DNA of 49,705 bases from Candidatus Kaiserbacteria bacterium RIFCSPHIGHO2_02_FULL_55_25 (GTDB taxonomy: Bacteria; Patescibacteriota; Minisyncoccia; Phycocordibacterales; UBA2100): the NCBI GenBank assembly GCA_001781335.1, contig MFLL01000001.1, forward strand, positions 89,626 to 139,330. Direction: 5' to 3'. Made by a program: the position numbers and the translations under genes. Positions 9,199 to 17,484 of the stretch are shown piece by piece (position 1 is the first letter of the stretch; every line of letters begins with the position of its first letter). Under the pieces are notes generated by a model. That model worked only from the letters and a program-made list of their open reading frames with translations. It had not been told where the DNA came from and did no database searches.

Positions 9199-9311
9199 CG
9201 TACACAACGGTACGCAAACAGAACAGATACGCCACTCACTCATCCCACGTACGCGGGATTTCATGCCAGCGCGCGATCCCCGCGCACTGGCATATGTAGC
9301 AGGAGTCAGCA
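9168..9311 (-). ncRNA. candidate stand-alone small RNA (~140 nt)
   Basis: consensus promoter (TTGACA-17-TATACA), internal hairpins (TGCCAGTGCGC..GCGCGCTGGCA, ATCCCGCGTACGTGGGAT), rho-independent terminator, no convincing ORF. Confidence 0.5.
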
Positions 9312-9317
9312 ACTGTA

Positions 9318-9346
9318 TGTATAACCCGAGACAACCCCATTGTCAA
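9318..9346 (-). promoter_or_regulatory. promoter TTGACA-17-TATACA on minus strand
   Basis: -35 at 9341-9346, -10 at 9318-9323. Confidence 0.7.
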
Positions 9347-9495
9347 TTTTTACATCCTTGCTGTGAAGCGCGTCCGATGAAAACAGACAAAAATCCCCGC
9401 AAAACTACGAGCAGGATAGCAGTTAGAGGTGCTACCGATACCCATAGCTTCGCGGGGACTTCTGATTCCTCTGCTTGAGGGCGCGAGTGACTCAC
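9343..9495 (-). CDS. candidate 50-aa single-TM protein, GTG start
   Basis: VSHSRPQAEESEVPAKLWVSVAPLTAILLVVLRGFLSVFIGRASQQGCKN*; below the 60-aa cutoff of the ORF track; no clear SD. Confidence 0.35.
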   Translation of the reverse strand: MSHSRPQAEESEVPAKLWVSVAPLTAILLVVLRGFLSVFIGRASQQGCKN

Positions 9496-9602
9496 GTGCC
9501 CAAGAAAGGAGGCGAGTGTAGCAGCGTAAGCCGCACACTCGCCTCAAACCAGTTGGCTGACTTTCGCCAGCAAAGAACTTTTAAGGACCACTTCTTTTCA
9601 GC

Positions 9603-10385
9603 TCAGCGCTCCATAAAGCTCAAGCCGAGCGTCGATGAGTGACACCCGCATTCCTCCGGAACCGAGACCGGGTCCGTATCCGCCGCGCCGTAAGGCCGAC
9701 GGAGCCGAATCCAGTTGTGACACATGTCCGGCTGGTGCATATCCGAGATTTCCCCGGTTCTATCCCGCAGCGGGCCGACCACTACTGGCGGCAGCCCTTC
9801 ACGGACGAAGATGATCTTGGCGCCAGGCGAGCCCTGCACGTAAGTGTTACCGAGACTGACGACCACTCGATGGCCGCAACCGAGGTCAATCGTGCGTGGA
9901 GTGTCGGGGGTCACGACGGTGGGAGTTTCCCATCGCTCCTTCCGCTCCCGTTGCGCGGCCTCCTCACGCCGATAACGGGCGAGGTCGACCGCGTCGCGGA
10001 GAGCAACGAACCTCTCCTCCCACGCTGCGGGCGACAGCACGATCGCGAAGCTATGATTGACGGCCTCGCGAAACTGGACCTGTCGCGGATATACATATCC
10101 GCTCCAGTTGGCCCAGCCGACGACCTCCCCCTCCGGAGTGACGTACCCGGTGATGTTTGCAGGGTCCAAGGGGTAGTTGTCGTAATGCGTCGGAGTGAGC
10201 TTTACCACGAACGCCGTGGAGTCGTACTCTCGTACCTCTTGGTTGAGGCACTTCCAAGAGTGAACATCCGCGCCTAGATAATTCTCCTCGACGATTGTCT
10301 TCGCGGCTTGGCCGTTGCCGGCCATTGTCTTATAGGTCAGCTCCACGCCGTGGAGCCGAAATCCGACTTGCCACATCTTTTCCAT
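9603..10385 (-). CDS. hypothetical protein (260 aa)
   Basis: AGGAGAagtacgATG at 10385; the upstream extension of the track ORF looks non-coding. Confidence 0.75.
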   Translation of the reverse strand: MEKMWQVGFRLHGVELTYKTMAGNGQAAKTIVEENYLGADVHSWKCLNQEVREYDSTAFVVKLTPTHYDNYPLDPANITGYVTPEGEVVGWANWSGYVYPRQVQFREAVNHSFAIVLSPAAWEERFVALRDAVDLARYRREEAAQRERKERWETPTVVTPDTPRTIDLGCGHRVVVSLGNTYVQGSPGAKIIFVREGLPPVVVGPLRDRTGEISDMHQPDMCHNWIRLRRPYGAADTDPVSVPEECGCHSSTLGLSFMER

Positions 10386-10766
10386 CGTACTTCTCCTCTT
10401 GCGCTCCGTCCCGCTCGGGGATCGCGAGCGCCATCGATTTTCGATAGCCGAAGGTTCAGGTCCCTCCGCAAGTTTGGCCTTTTTCTTTACGCAACCTCGC
10501 CCAAGGCGTCTGCATTTGCGCAGCACGAGATTGGATCGTCGATTGCTCGACGATATCTCCACGGGGGAGCAAGGGTGTGAATGCGCCTGATTTACCGCCA
10601 CCCCTTTCAAACACTCAAAACAAATTGAGAGCTTAAAAGGAGCGCGGACTTCACTCCTTCAAAAGTTCGAATCATTCAAACGCTTGAGAGAATGCAAAAG
10701 CCCGTGCGCTTTTGCAGTCGAAGAAAGATCATTCCACTTGCACGGAGGTGGTGGGAAGAAGGTCTT

Positions 10767-11147
10767 CTAGTACGGGCTCAACTCTACGCACCCGGCATAG
10801 AAGCTCTTCCGAATTTCTTGCCCGACATCTACAATCGTCCCTGCCTGGGGGTACACGTCCACCTCCCACCAGTGGTTGTAGATGTCTTTGTACATAGAGT
10901 CTGGCGCCGAGCGCGACCGGACCGCCTTCACCCTGAAGGCTCCTGCAAGCAGTCGCCATCCCTGCCCCGTGTTGGGGCGGATAGAGGAGGACTTCAGCGT
11001 GAAGGCCTCGCCGGGCGCAAGCTTGATTTTTCTCACCTCCTTCCCTTTCAGGTCGGAGGCCTCCGCCTGCTTTTTTGGGGCGACAACCTCCCCTTCATGC
11101 AGGTGCGGGACGTACACTCGACTTTCCAGAAAAGTTACGTGGCTCAT
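10767..11147 (-). CDS. hypothetical protein (126 aa)
   Basis: strong SD (aaaggagagtaagATG). Confidence 0.72.
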   Translation of the reverse strand: MSHVTFLESRVYVPHLHEGEVVAPKKQAEASDLKGKEVRKIKLAPGEAFTLKSSSIRPNTGQGWRLLAGAFRVKAVRSRSAPDSMYKDIYNHWWEVDVYPQAGTIVDVGQEIRKSFYAGCVELSPY

Positions 11148-11515
11148 CTTACTCTCCTTTGCTGAGGCGGGTAGCCTGATTGGCTCCCCACACAGAAGGC
11201 CGCCGGCGGACGGGAATTTAACAACGCCGGATTATTGTCGCACGCCGATTGAACGCGTGCTCCCAGCAACGGAGTCAGGGTATCACATTTCTGCGACCCC
11301 TCTTTCCGGTTCGACTTTGCTCACCGTAAACAGCAAGCTAGTCAGTACGAGCCGGAGAAGAGGAATAACAATGCGAGCGCCGCGATGCGGTCGCGCGCAT
11401 TTTCCTATTCTGCCTATTCGGTTGTCAGAGAACGAACGAGAGCAACCGCGTTGCCGTTTGATGGGGAGTGTTACTGCCTCCTCTAACAAAGGCGTGATGT
11501 TCTATCGTAAAGCGC

Positions 11516-11543
11516 ATTATACATCTTCCAGCGCTCTTGTCAA
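11516..11543 (-). promoter_or_regulatory. promoter TTGACA-16-TATAAT on minus strand
   Basis: exact consensus hexamers; upstream of 11147 with a ~360-nt leader. Confidence 0.75.
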
Positions 11544-11558
11544 TGGTCTGAAAGTGCC

Positions 11559-14306
11559 TTATTTATGGGTCTTTTTGAGAACACGCTTCAGGTAATAGCC
11601 CGTGTGGGAACCGTCGGTTCGCGCGACCTCCTCGGGAGTACCTTTGGCCACGATGTTGCCGCCGCGCTCGCCGCCCTCCGGCCCCATGTCTATGAGATAG
11701 TCCGCACATTTGAGCACGTCAAGGTTGTGCTCGATGACGATGACCGTATTTCCCCGCTCCACGAGCTTCTGCAGGATGTGGTTGAGCTTCGCCACATCGT
11801 CGTAGTGCAGTCCGACCGTCGGTTCGTCGAGCAGATACACGCTCTTGGTAATGTGCGGGCGGTACAGCTCCGAAGCGATTTTGACGCGCTGGGCTTCCCC
11901 GCCGCTAAGCGTCGTCGCGCTCTGCCCGAGCTCCAGATAGCCGAGCCCCACATCGTCGAGCGTCTGCAGACGGTCCGCTATCGCAGGAATGTCCTCAAAA
12001 AACTTCAGCGCCTGCTCGACCGTCATACTCAAAATGTCGTGAATGCTTTTCTTCTGGTATTTCACCTCGAGTGTCTCTTTCATAAACCGCTTGCCGTTGC
12101 ACACATCGCACGTCACATACACCGTCGGCAGGAAGTGCATTTCCACCGCGACAAGGCCGTTGCCCTGACATGCCTCACAACGTCCGCCCTTCACATTGAA
12201 GGAGAATCGTCCGGGCCCCCAGCCGCGCGCTCTCGACTCTTCGCTCATCGCGAATAGATCGCGGATGTGCGTCCACGCACCTGTATAGGTCGCGGGATTG
12301 CTCCGCGGTGTGCGCCCGATGGGCGACTGGTCGATGAGAATCGAGCGACCGAGGTATTCGGTGCCGGAAAATTCCGCGACGTTGTACAGCTTGGCGGTGC
12401 GATAGCGTTTGTCGAAACGCGCCTGCAGGTTGCGGTGCAAAATTTCGTAGAGGAACGTGGATTTGCCGGAGCCGGATACACCCGTCACACAGACAAGCTT
12501 CCCCAGTGGCACGTCAACATTGAGATTCTTTATGTTGAACTTATTCGCACCGCGGATTTTGAGCTTGCCCTTGTCGTTCGTGCGACGGTGCTCCGGTATC
12601 TCGATGCGCGTCTCGTCGCGCAGATATGCGAGCGTGCGCGACTTTGATTTGTTGGTTTTCGCCGCGAGCAGGTCCTCGAGCCATCCTGATGCGACGATAT
12701 TCCCGCCGTGCGTACCCGCGCCCGGCCCGATATCCACTATGTAGTCCGAGGCGAAAATAGTGTCTTCGTCGTGCTCCACTACGAGTACGGTGTTGCCGAG
12801 CTCCCGCAAATGCTTGAGTGTCTGAATCAGCTTGTCGTTGTCGCGCTGGTGCAATCCGATGGTCGGTTCGTCGAGCACGTACAGCGCGCCCACAAGGCCG
12901 CTTCCGAGTTGTGAGGCAAGACGAATGCGCTGTGCTTCCCCGCCCGAAAGAGTATTGGCCTTGCGGTCGAGCGTGAGGTACTCGATGCCCACGTTGAGCA
13001 TGAATTGCAGACGCGACGTTATCTCCTTGATAACGGCTTTCGAAATATCCTGCTCTTTCTTGGTGAGCTTGAGTCCGTTGAAGAACTCCATCGCATTTTC
13101 GATAGAAAGAGATGCGAGTTTTACGATATCCATTCCAGTCACCTTCTTGCCCTCCGTAGCCTTGGCGGAGGAGGGGCCGAGAAATACATTAAGCGACTCG
13201 GGGCGCAGGCGCACGCCATTGCATACATCGCACGGCTCATCGCCGAAGAAATATTTACTGCCCAACCCTTTGCACTCTGGGCACGCGCCGTATGGCGAGT
13301 TGAACGAAAAAAGGCGCGGTTCTATCTCGGGAAACGAAAAGCCGTCATATGCGCACATAAATTTCGCCGAGGCGATATGGGTCTGCCCGTCGTGGTCAGT
13401 GATTTTTACCAGACCGTCACTCTCGTGCAGAGCACGCTCAATGGCCTCGCTCGCACGTTCAAATGCATCTTTGGAATGTTCACTGAATTCCGAGACAAAT
13501 ATCTCGTCAACGACGACGTCGATATCGTGCCGGTCGTTCTTTTCGAGAGTAATGCGCTCGCGCAGTGACTTCTCTTCCCCGTCCACGACCACTTTTTCGT
13601 ATCCCTTGCCGAGCAAGTCGTAGAGCATTTGGTAGTATTCACCCTTCCTTCCAACAACCACTGGGGCAGTTATGCGAATCTTGGCGCCTGAAACTCCTGC
13701 CGTCAGTTTGTTTTTTGAACCCTTCGAAGCCTTCTTGCCCGTCGTAGCTTTAGCGAAGTCGGGGGCGGAGGAGGGCGAACCTTTCTTACTCGCCGCCTCG
13801 ACCATTTCAAGAACCGATTCGAGAATCTCCTCGTTGGAAAGCTTGCGCACCTCGCGGCCGCAGGTCGGACAGTGCGGGTGACCGATACGCGCGTAGAGCA
13901 CGCGCAGGTAGTCGTATATTTCGGTGATGGTCGCCACCGTCGAACGAGGATTGTTGGAACGGCTCTTCTGGTCAATGGAAATCGCAGGCGACAGGCCCGA
14001 TATTTCGTCGACATCGGGCTTCTGCATCTGCCGCAAAAATTGCCGTGCATACGCGGAGAGCGATTCCACGTATTTGCGCTGGCCCTCGGCAAAAATCGTG
14101 TCGAATGCCAAAGACGACTTCCCGCTTCCGGATAGCCCCGTAAACACGACCATTTTATTGCGCGGAATCTCTACTGAAATATTTTTCAGATTATGGGTAC
14201 GCGCACCTTTTATGACTATTTTGCCTGCCCCGAGCGAAGTCGAGGAGTCTTCTTTTTTGTCCATATGAATGAAAAGCCGCCCCCGCTTTGCGCTAGGGGT
14301 TGGCAT
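11559..14306 (-). CDS. uvrA: excinuclease ABC subunit A
   Basis: two ABC ATPase halves, Zn-binding CxxC pairs, LSGGEAQRIRLA, VTGVSGSGKSTFLYEIL; TATAAT 5 nt before the ATG at 14306. Confidence 0.97.
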   Translation of the reverse strand: MPTPSAKRGRLFIHMDKKEDSSTSLGAGKIVIKGARTHNLKNISVEIPRNKMVVFTGLSGSGKSSLAFDTIFAEGQRKYVESLSAYARQFLRQMQKPDVDEISGLSPAISIDQKSRSNNPRSTVATITEIYDYLRVLYARIGHPHCPTCGREVRKLSNEEILESVLEMVEAASKKGSPSSAPDFAKATTGKKASKGSKNKLTAGVSGAKIRITAPVVVGRKGEYYQMLYDLLGKGYEKVVVDGEEKSLRERITLEKNDRHDIDVVVDEIFVSEFSEHSKDAFERASEAIERALHESDGLVKITDHDGQTHIASAKFMCAYDGFSFPEIEPRLFSFNSPYGACPECKGLGSKYFFGDEPCDVCNGVRLRPESLNVFLGPSSAKATEGKKVTGMDIVKLASLSIENAMEFFNGLKLTKKEQDISKAVIKEITSRLQFMLNVGIEYLTLDRKANTLSGGEAQRIRLASQLGSGLVGALYVLDEPTIGLHQRDNDKLIQTLKHLRELGNTVLVVEHDEDTIFASDYIVDIGPGAGTHGGNIVASGWLEDLLAAKTNKSKSRTLAYLRDETRIEIPEHRRTNDKGKLKIRGANKFNIKNLNVDVPLGKLVCVTGVSGSGKSTFLYEILHRNLQARFDKRYRTAKLYNVAEFSGTEYLGRSILIDQSPIGRTPRSNPATYTGAWTHIRDLFAMSEESRARGWGPGRFSFNVKGGRCEACQGNGLVAVEMHFLPTVYVTCDVCNGKRFMKETLEVKYQKKSIHDILSMTVEQALKFFEDIPAIADRLQTLDDVGLGYLELGQSATTLSGGEAQRVKIASELYRPHITKSVYLLDEPTVGLHYDDVAKLNHILQKLVERGNTVIVIEHNLDVLKCADYLIDMGPEGGERGGNIVAKGTPEEVARTDGSHTGYYLKRVLKKTHK
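13149..13178 (-). repeat. in-frame repeat in uvrA (encodes PSSAKATEGKK)
   Basis: minus strand CCTCCTCCGCCAAGGCTACGGAGGGCAAGAAG, inverted-repeat ends. Confidence 0.75.
13738..13774 (-). repeat. second in-frame copy in uvrA (encodes PDFAKATTGKK)
   Basis: CCCCGACTTCGCTAAAGCTACGACGGGCAAGAAG, related to the copy at 13149-13178. Confidence 0.7.
14226..14247 (-). repeat. CTCCTCGACTTCGCTCGGGGCA element at the uvrA 5' end (encodes SSTSLGAG)
   Basis: inverted-repeat element in the N-terminal extension before the conserved UvrA start. Confidence 0.55.
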
Positions 14307-14327
14307 GGAGCATTATATCAGTGAACG

Positions 14328-15620
14328 CTACAGGGAACTAGTCTCTACCCCAGCACCCCATTTCAGATAGAAGGCGAAGAATGGATCGGTGATATGCAAT
14401 ATTCCATCTTCTGAATCCCAATCAATAACAGGTACTGAGGACTCGTCACTAGTTGCAATGGTAGACATTTTGTCCAGAACGCGTGAAATTTCATTGCGTT
14501 GCGGCATGTGTTCTCGTTTTTTTACAAGATCTTGTATAACTCCACGAATACCTTCATACTCAACGCGTTTTAAACCTGGCTGAAGCGCCGCAAGCGCAGC
14601 CAAAACCACACCATATATATCCAATTGTTCACCAGTGATTAATTCGCGTTGAATCCGATCGGTTCTCTGTCTTGGCCCTTTTCTCAATTTCTCATAAACA
14701 ATCCTGCCGGTTTGTTCAGCGACTTCGTTGAACAGTCTTTCGTCAAAGTGGATAATCTCCTTGGTTGGCGTTACGGTTTCAGTAACCCCATTCCGCCGAC
14801 AAACTTGTTTACAAAATTCTTGCATAAGGTGAGGGCTGCCATAAGCCTCTTGCACCATGCGATCATTTACACTGTTTGACGCACGCAGATTCAAAAGCGG
14901 AAAACCTTTTTGCGGTATCTCTCGTAACTCCTTCGCATTCCATTCGGCAACAGTAATCTGTTCAAGCCGTCCCGTCATTTCTCTTTCAACCCTTATGGCG
15001 TCATACCGGCGATGAGGAATAGCAATAGCAATAATAGCTTGGCCACTGAAAATTAATGGCTTTAAAGCACGCAACACGTCTCCTTGGAATGTACGCGGCA
15101 AGTAATGGAAATCATCAATGATCAAGGGAATCTTTGCGACACGTAGTGCCCTTATGGCACGAACACGTTCTGATCCGACATTAGAAACAACCTTTTGGCC
15201 GTCCATTTTCCGTGCAGAACTTTCCACTCCACCGTCTATCTTCGCTTTCACCACAACGGCATTCGCCTCCGATGCCACGCCAGCTCGCGCACCCACAGTG
15301 TCTTCCGCCTCACTATACGTTTCTCTACTCGATGGTTCTGGCAGCTCCGCCAAAACACTCGACCATAGGTCATTTTCTTCTTTGATAGTACCGCCATCTA
15401 TCCAGATACTCTCACCAGTATCACGAGGAAATATTCTATTAACGAGAACGCTTTTCCCCGTTTTTGTCGAGCCGGTTACAGTCACCATTTTTGTGTAGCC
15501 CCGCCGAATGTTGGCCAGCTGCGTCTCAAGATCACCACCTGCCCTGTTAACGTATGTGAGTTCAGGTATTCCGCCTGGTACAAACACGTCATCAACACGA
15601 TAAATGTGTTCCGCTAACAT
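14328..15620 (-). CDS. AAA/STAND-like P-loop ATPase with C-terminal helical/winged-helix region
   Basis: Walker A GSTKTGKSVLVNR, Walker B PLIIDDFHYL, C-terminal ITDPFFAFYLKWG; CATAGT 6 nt before ATG. Confidence 0.82.
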   Translation of the reverse strand: MLAEHIYRVDDVFVPGGIPELTYVNRAGGDLETQLANIRRGYTKMVTVTGSTKTGKSVLVNRIFPRDTGESIWIDGGTIKEENDLWSSVLAELPEPSSRETYSEAEDTVGARAGVASEANAVVVKAKIDGGVESSARKMDGQKVVSNVGSERVRAIRALRVAKIPLIIDDFHYLPRTFQGDVLRALKPLIFSGQAIIAIAIPHRRYDAIRVEREMTGRLEQITVAEWNAKELREIPQKGFPLLNLRASNSVNDRMVQEAYGSPHLMQEFCKQVCRRNGVTETVTPTKEIIHFDERLFNEVAEQTGRIVYEKLRKGPRQRTDRIQRELITGEQLDIYGVVLAALAALQPGLKRVEYEGIRGVIQDLVKKREHMPQRNEISRVLDKMSTIATSDESSVPVIDWDSEDGILHITDPFFAFYLKWGAGVETSSL

Positions 15621-15811
15621 CTGTTTACTATGCGCCTCTAATCTGTGCTGTCAAATAAAGACTGCCTCTTCATGTAGCTCGATATCATCGGATTCCACAC
15701 ACGCAGAATCGCCGCTCACGTCCTGTGAGTAGCTTTCCTCAAGAAGTGCCTACTATTGGAGTTTGTGCTAGATTCTACTTAGCAACTGAACAGCATGGGG
15801 AGGAATTCGCC

Positions 15812-16000
15812 ATGGCAGGCGACGACAATACGGGCGCCGGCGGACAAGGGGTCAGCCCTATTCGCCCGAATCTGCGGTCCGACTTCTACCGCGAGCGCAA
15901 TCCCGACGGCACTTTCCCGCCGCGCACGGAAAGCGAAGAACTTCGTCTAAAAGGCGAAGTCGCCCGATGGGCAGCGCTTGTGGGCCTAAAGCCCGTCTAA
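15812..16000 (+). CDS. small hypothetical protein (62 aa)
   Basis: very strong SD (ggggaggaattcgccATG), followed by a terminator hairpin. Confidence 0.6.
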   Translation: MAGDDNTGAGGQGVSPIRPNLRSDFYRERNPDGTFPPRTESEELRLKGEVARWAALVGLKPV

Positions 16001-16010
16001 CGACAATACA

Positions 16011-16035
16011 GTGGCCGGTCGACATGACCGGCCAC
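16011..16035 (+). terminator. GTGGCCGGTC-gacat-GACCGGCCAC hairpin
   Basis: 10-bp perfect stem after the 15812-16000 ORF. Confidence 0.65.
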
Positions 16036-16056
16036 GCATCATTTATATAAAGACTT

Positions 16057-16080
16057 CGGGCGACGGATATCCGTCGCCCG
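16057..16080. repeat. 24-bp perfect palindrome CGGGCGACGGATATCCGTCGCCCG
   Basis: between convergent small genes; likely terminator stem for the minus-strand gene. Confidence 0.8.
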
Positions 16081-16113
16081 CGTACAGTACTTGCGCTTCA
16101 TGCGTTGATTGCG

Positions 16114-16440
16114 CTAGCCCACCTGGAGAGCGAGGATTCCGACGTTGAACACGCCGCGATTCCAGAACCAGACATCGGCGTTTGTGCGATTTCGCGTGAT
16201 AACACGCCCGACCAAACAAGCCGGAAGCACGCCGTAGTCTGACGAATGCGGGTAGCGTAGCCAGACGGCGCCGGGCCGCCCGTTGAAGTCGCCGACTTGG
16301 TCGAAGCCGTCACGGTACCGGTCCTTGTAGTCCACGTGGCCGGCTCTAGGCATCGAATGGTCGCTGCTCGACCACGAAACAGTGCGTCTGGACGTCCGGC
16401 GAGGGCGTTGGATACCGAATGGGTCATCTGTCGTGCGCAT
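16114..16440 (-). CDS. hypothetical protein (108 aa)
   Basis: SD (cagggagaattgccATG) at 16440. Confidence 0.6.
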   Translation of the reverse strand: MRTTDDPFGIQRPRRTSRRTVSWSSSDHSMPRAGHVDYKDRYRDGFDQVGDFNGRPGAVWLRYPHSSDYGVLPACLVGRVITRNRTNADVWFWNRGVFNVGILALQVG

Positions 16441-16483
16441 GGCAATTCTCCCTGCCGCCTGATGCGGCTTAGTCATAGCCACT

Positions 16484-17404
16484 CTACAACAACGCAGCCT
16501 CCTCCTGCAACTCGACATCAAACTTCTCAAGTACAGCTTTTTTTACTTTCTCCGCGAGTTGGCGAACGTTTTCCGCGGTGGCGGTGCCTTGATTCACGAT
16601 GTAATTCGGGTGCTGGAGTGAAGCGACTGCCCCGCCGACGGTCGCGCCTCTCATACCGGCTTTTTCGATGAGCCATCCGGCGGGGACACGGCCTTCGCGT
16701 GACTTGACTCCTTTCTCTTTCTCGAACGTATCTATGACATTTTGCGGAGCCTGCGGATTCATAAAGTAGCTACCGGCTGCACGGACATTCTGCAGGTGCC
16801 GCTTCTCTCGCTCTGCAATAGTGTCTCCTATTGACTTAGTTATATCTCCATGCCTTCGTTGTGCAAGTTTAACTTTCACAACTGTGATTATCCACTCTGG
16901 ATGGTCTTTGAAAAAACTGTGGCGATACGAGAAATCGCACTCCGCATTCGTGAATTCTCGCGTCTCACCTGTTTCCGTATTGAGCGCGCGCACTTTCTCT
17001 ATAAAATCTTTTATCTCAGAACCGAATGCCCCCGCGTTGCCGCGCACAGCGCCGCCGATACTGCCCGGAATACCGGCAAGCTTCTCCCAGCCGCCGTATC
17101 CCTGTGCTCCCAGTGTCTGTATCAAAAAAAGAAGATCACTCCCCGCCCAAGTATCGAGTGTTCCGTTATCCGCGCTGTAGAGGTTGCCGACTAAGTGTAC
17201 GACAAGCGCATCAAGTCCGTCGTCCGGGACCAGTACATTGCTCCCGCCGCCGAGGACGGTGAACGACACGCCCTTCTCCTTCGCCCACGCTATCGCTTCG
17301 CGTATTTCGCCCTCACTGCGGACGTCGACAAAAAAACAGGCGCTTCCCCCTATCTCAAAAGTCGTGAGCGGCTTCAACGGCACCCGTTCCCGTACTTCTT
17401 GCAT
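16484..17404 (-). CDS. murB: UDP-N-acetylenolpyruvoylglucosamine reductase
   Basis: LTTFEIGGSACFFVDV, VLGGGSNVLVPDDG, GIPGSIGGAVRGNAGAFG, AGWLIEKAGMRG; TATAGT 7 nt before the ATG at 17404. Confidence 0.94.
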   Translation of the reverse strand: MQEVRERVPLKPLTTFEIGGSACFFVDVRSEGEIREAIAWAKEKGVSFTVLGGGSNVLVPDDGLDALVVHLVGNLYSADNGTLDTWAGSDLLFLIQTLGAQGYGGWEKLAGIPGSIGGAVRGNAGAFGSEIKDFIEKVRALNTETGETREFTNAECDFSYRHSFFKDHPEWIITVVKVKLAQRRHGDITKSIGDTIAEREKRHLQNVRAAGSYFMNPQAPQNVIDTFEKEKGVKSREGRVPAGWLIEKAGMRGATVGGAVASLQHPNYIVNQGTATAENVRQLAEKVKKAVLEKFDVELQEEAALL

Positions 17405-17445
17405 ACAGAGCACTATACCGTATGGCCGCATACAAAAACAAAACA

Positions 17446-17464
17446 GGCGGCCGATAGGGCCGCC
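17446..17464 (-). terminator. GGCGGCC-ctatc-GGCCGCC then TGTTTTGTTTTTG (minus strand)
   Basis: stem plus T-rich tract downstream of the 17485-18258 gene. Confidence 0.8.
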
Positions 17465-17484
17465 CGCTGACGATGATGCATTGG

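Noticed and set aside
11283-11489. 68-aa minus-strand ORF in the long leader
   Set aside because: Start codon not positioned after the GAGGAGG-like sequence; low-quality composition; treated as leader RNA instead.
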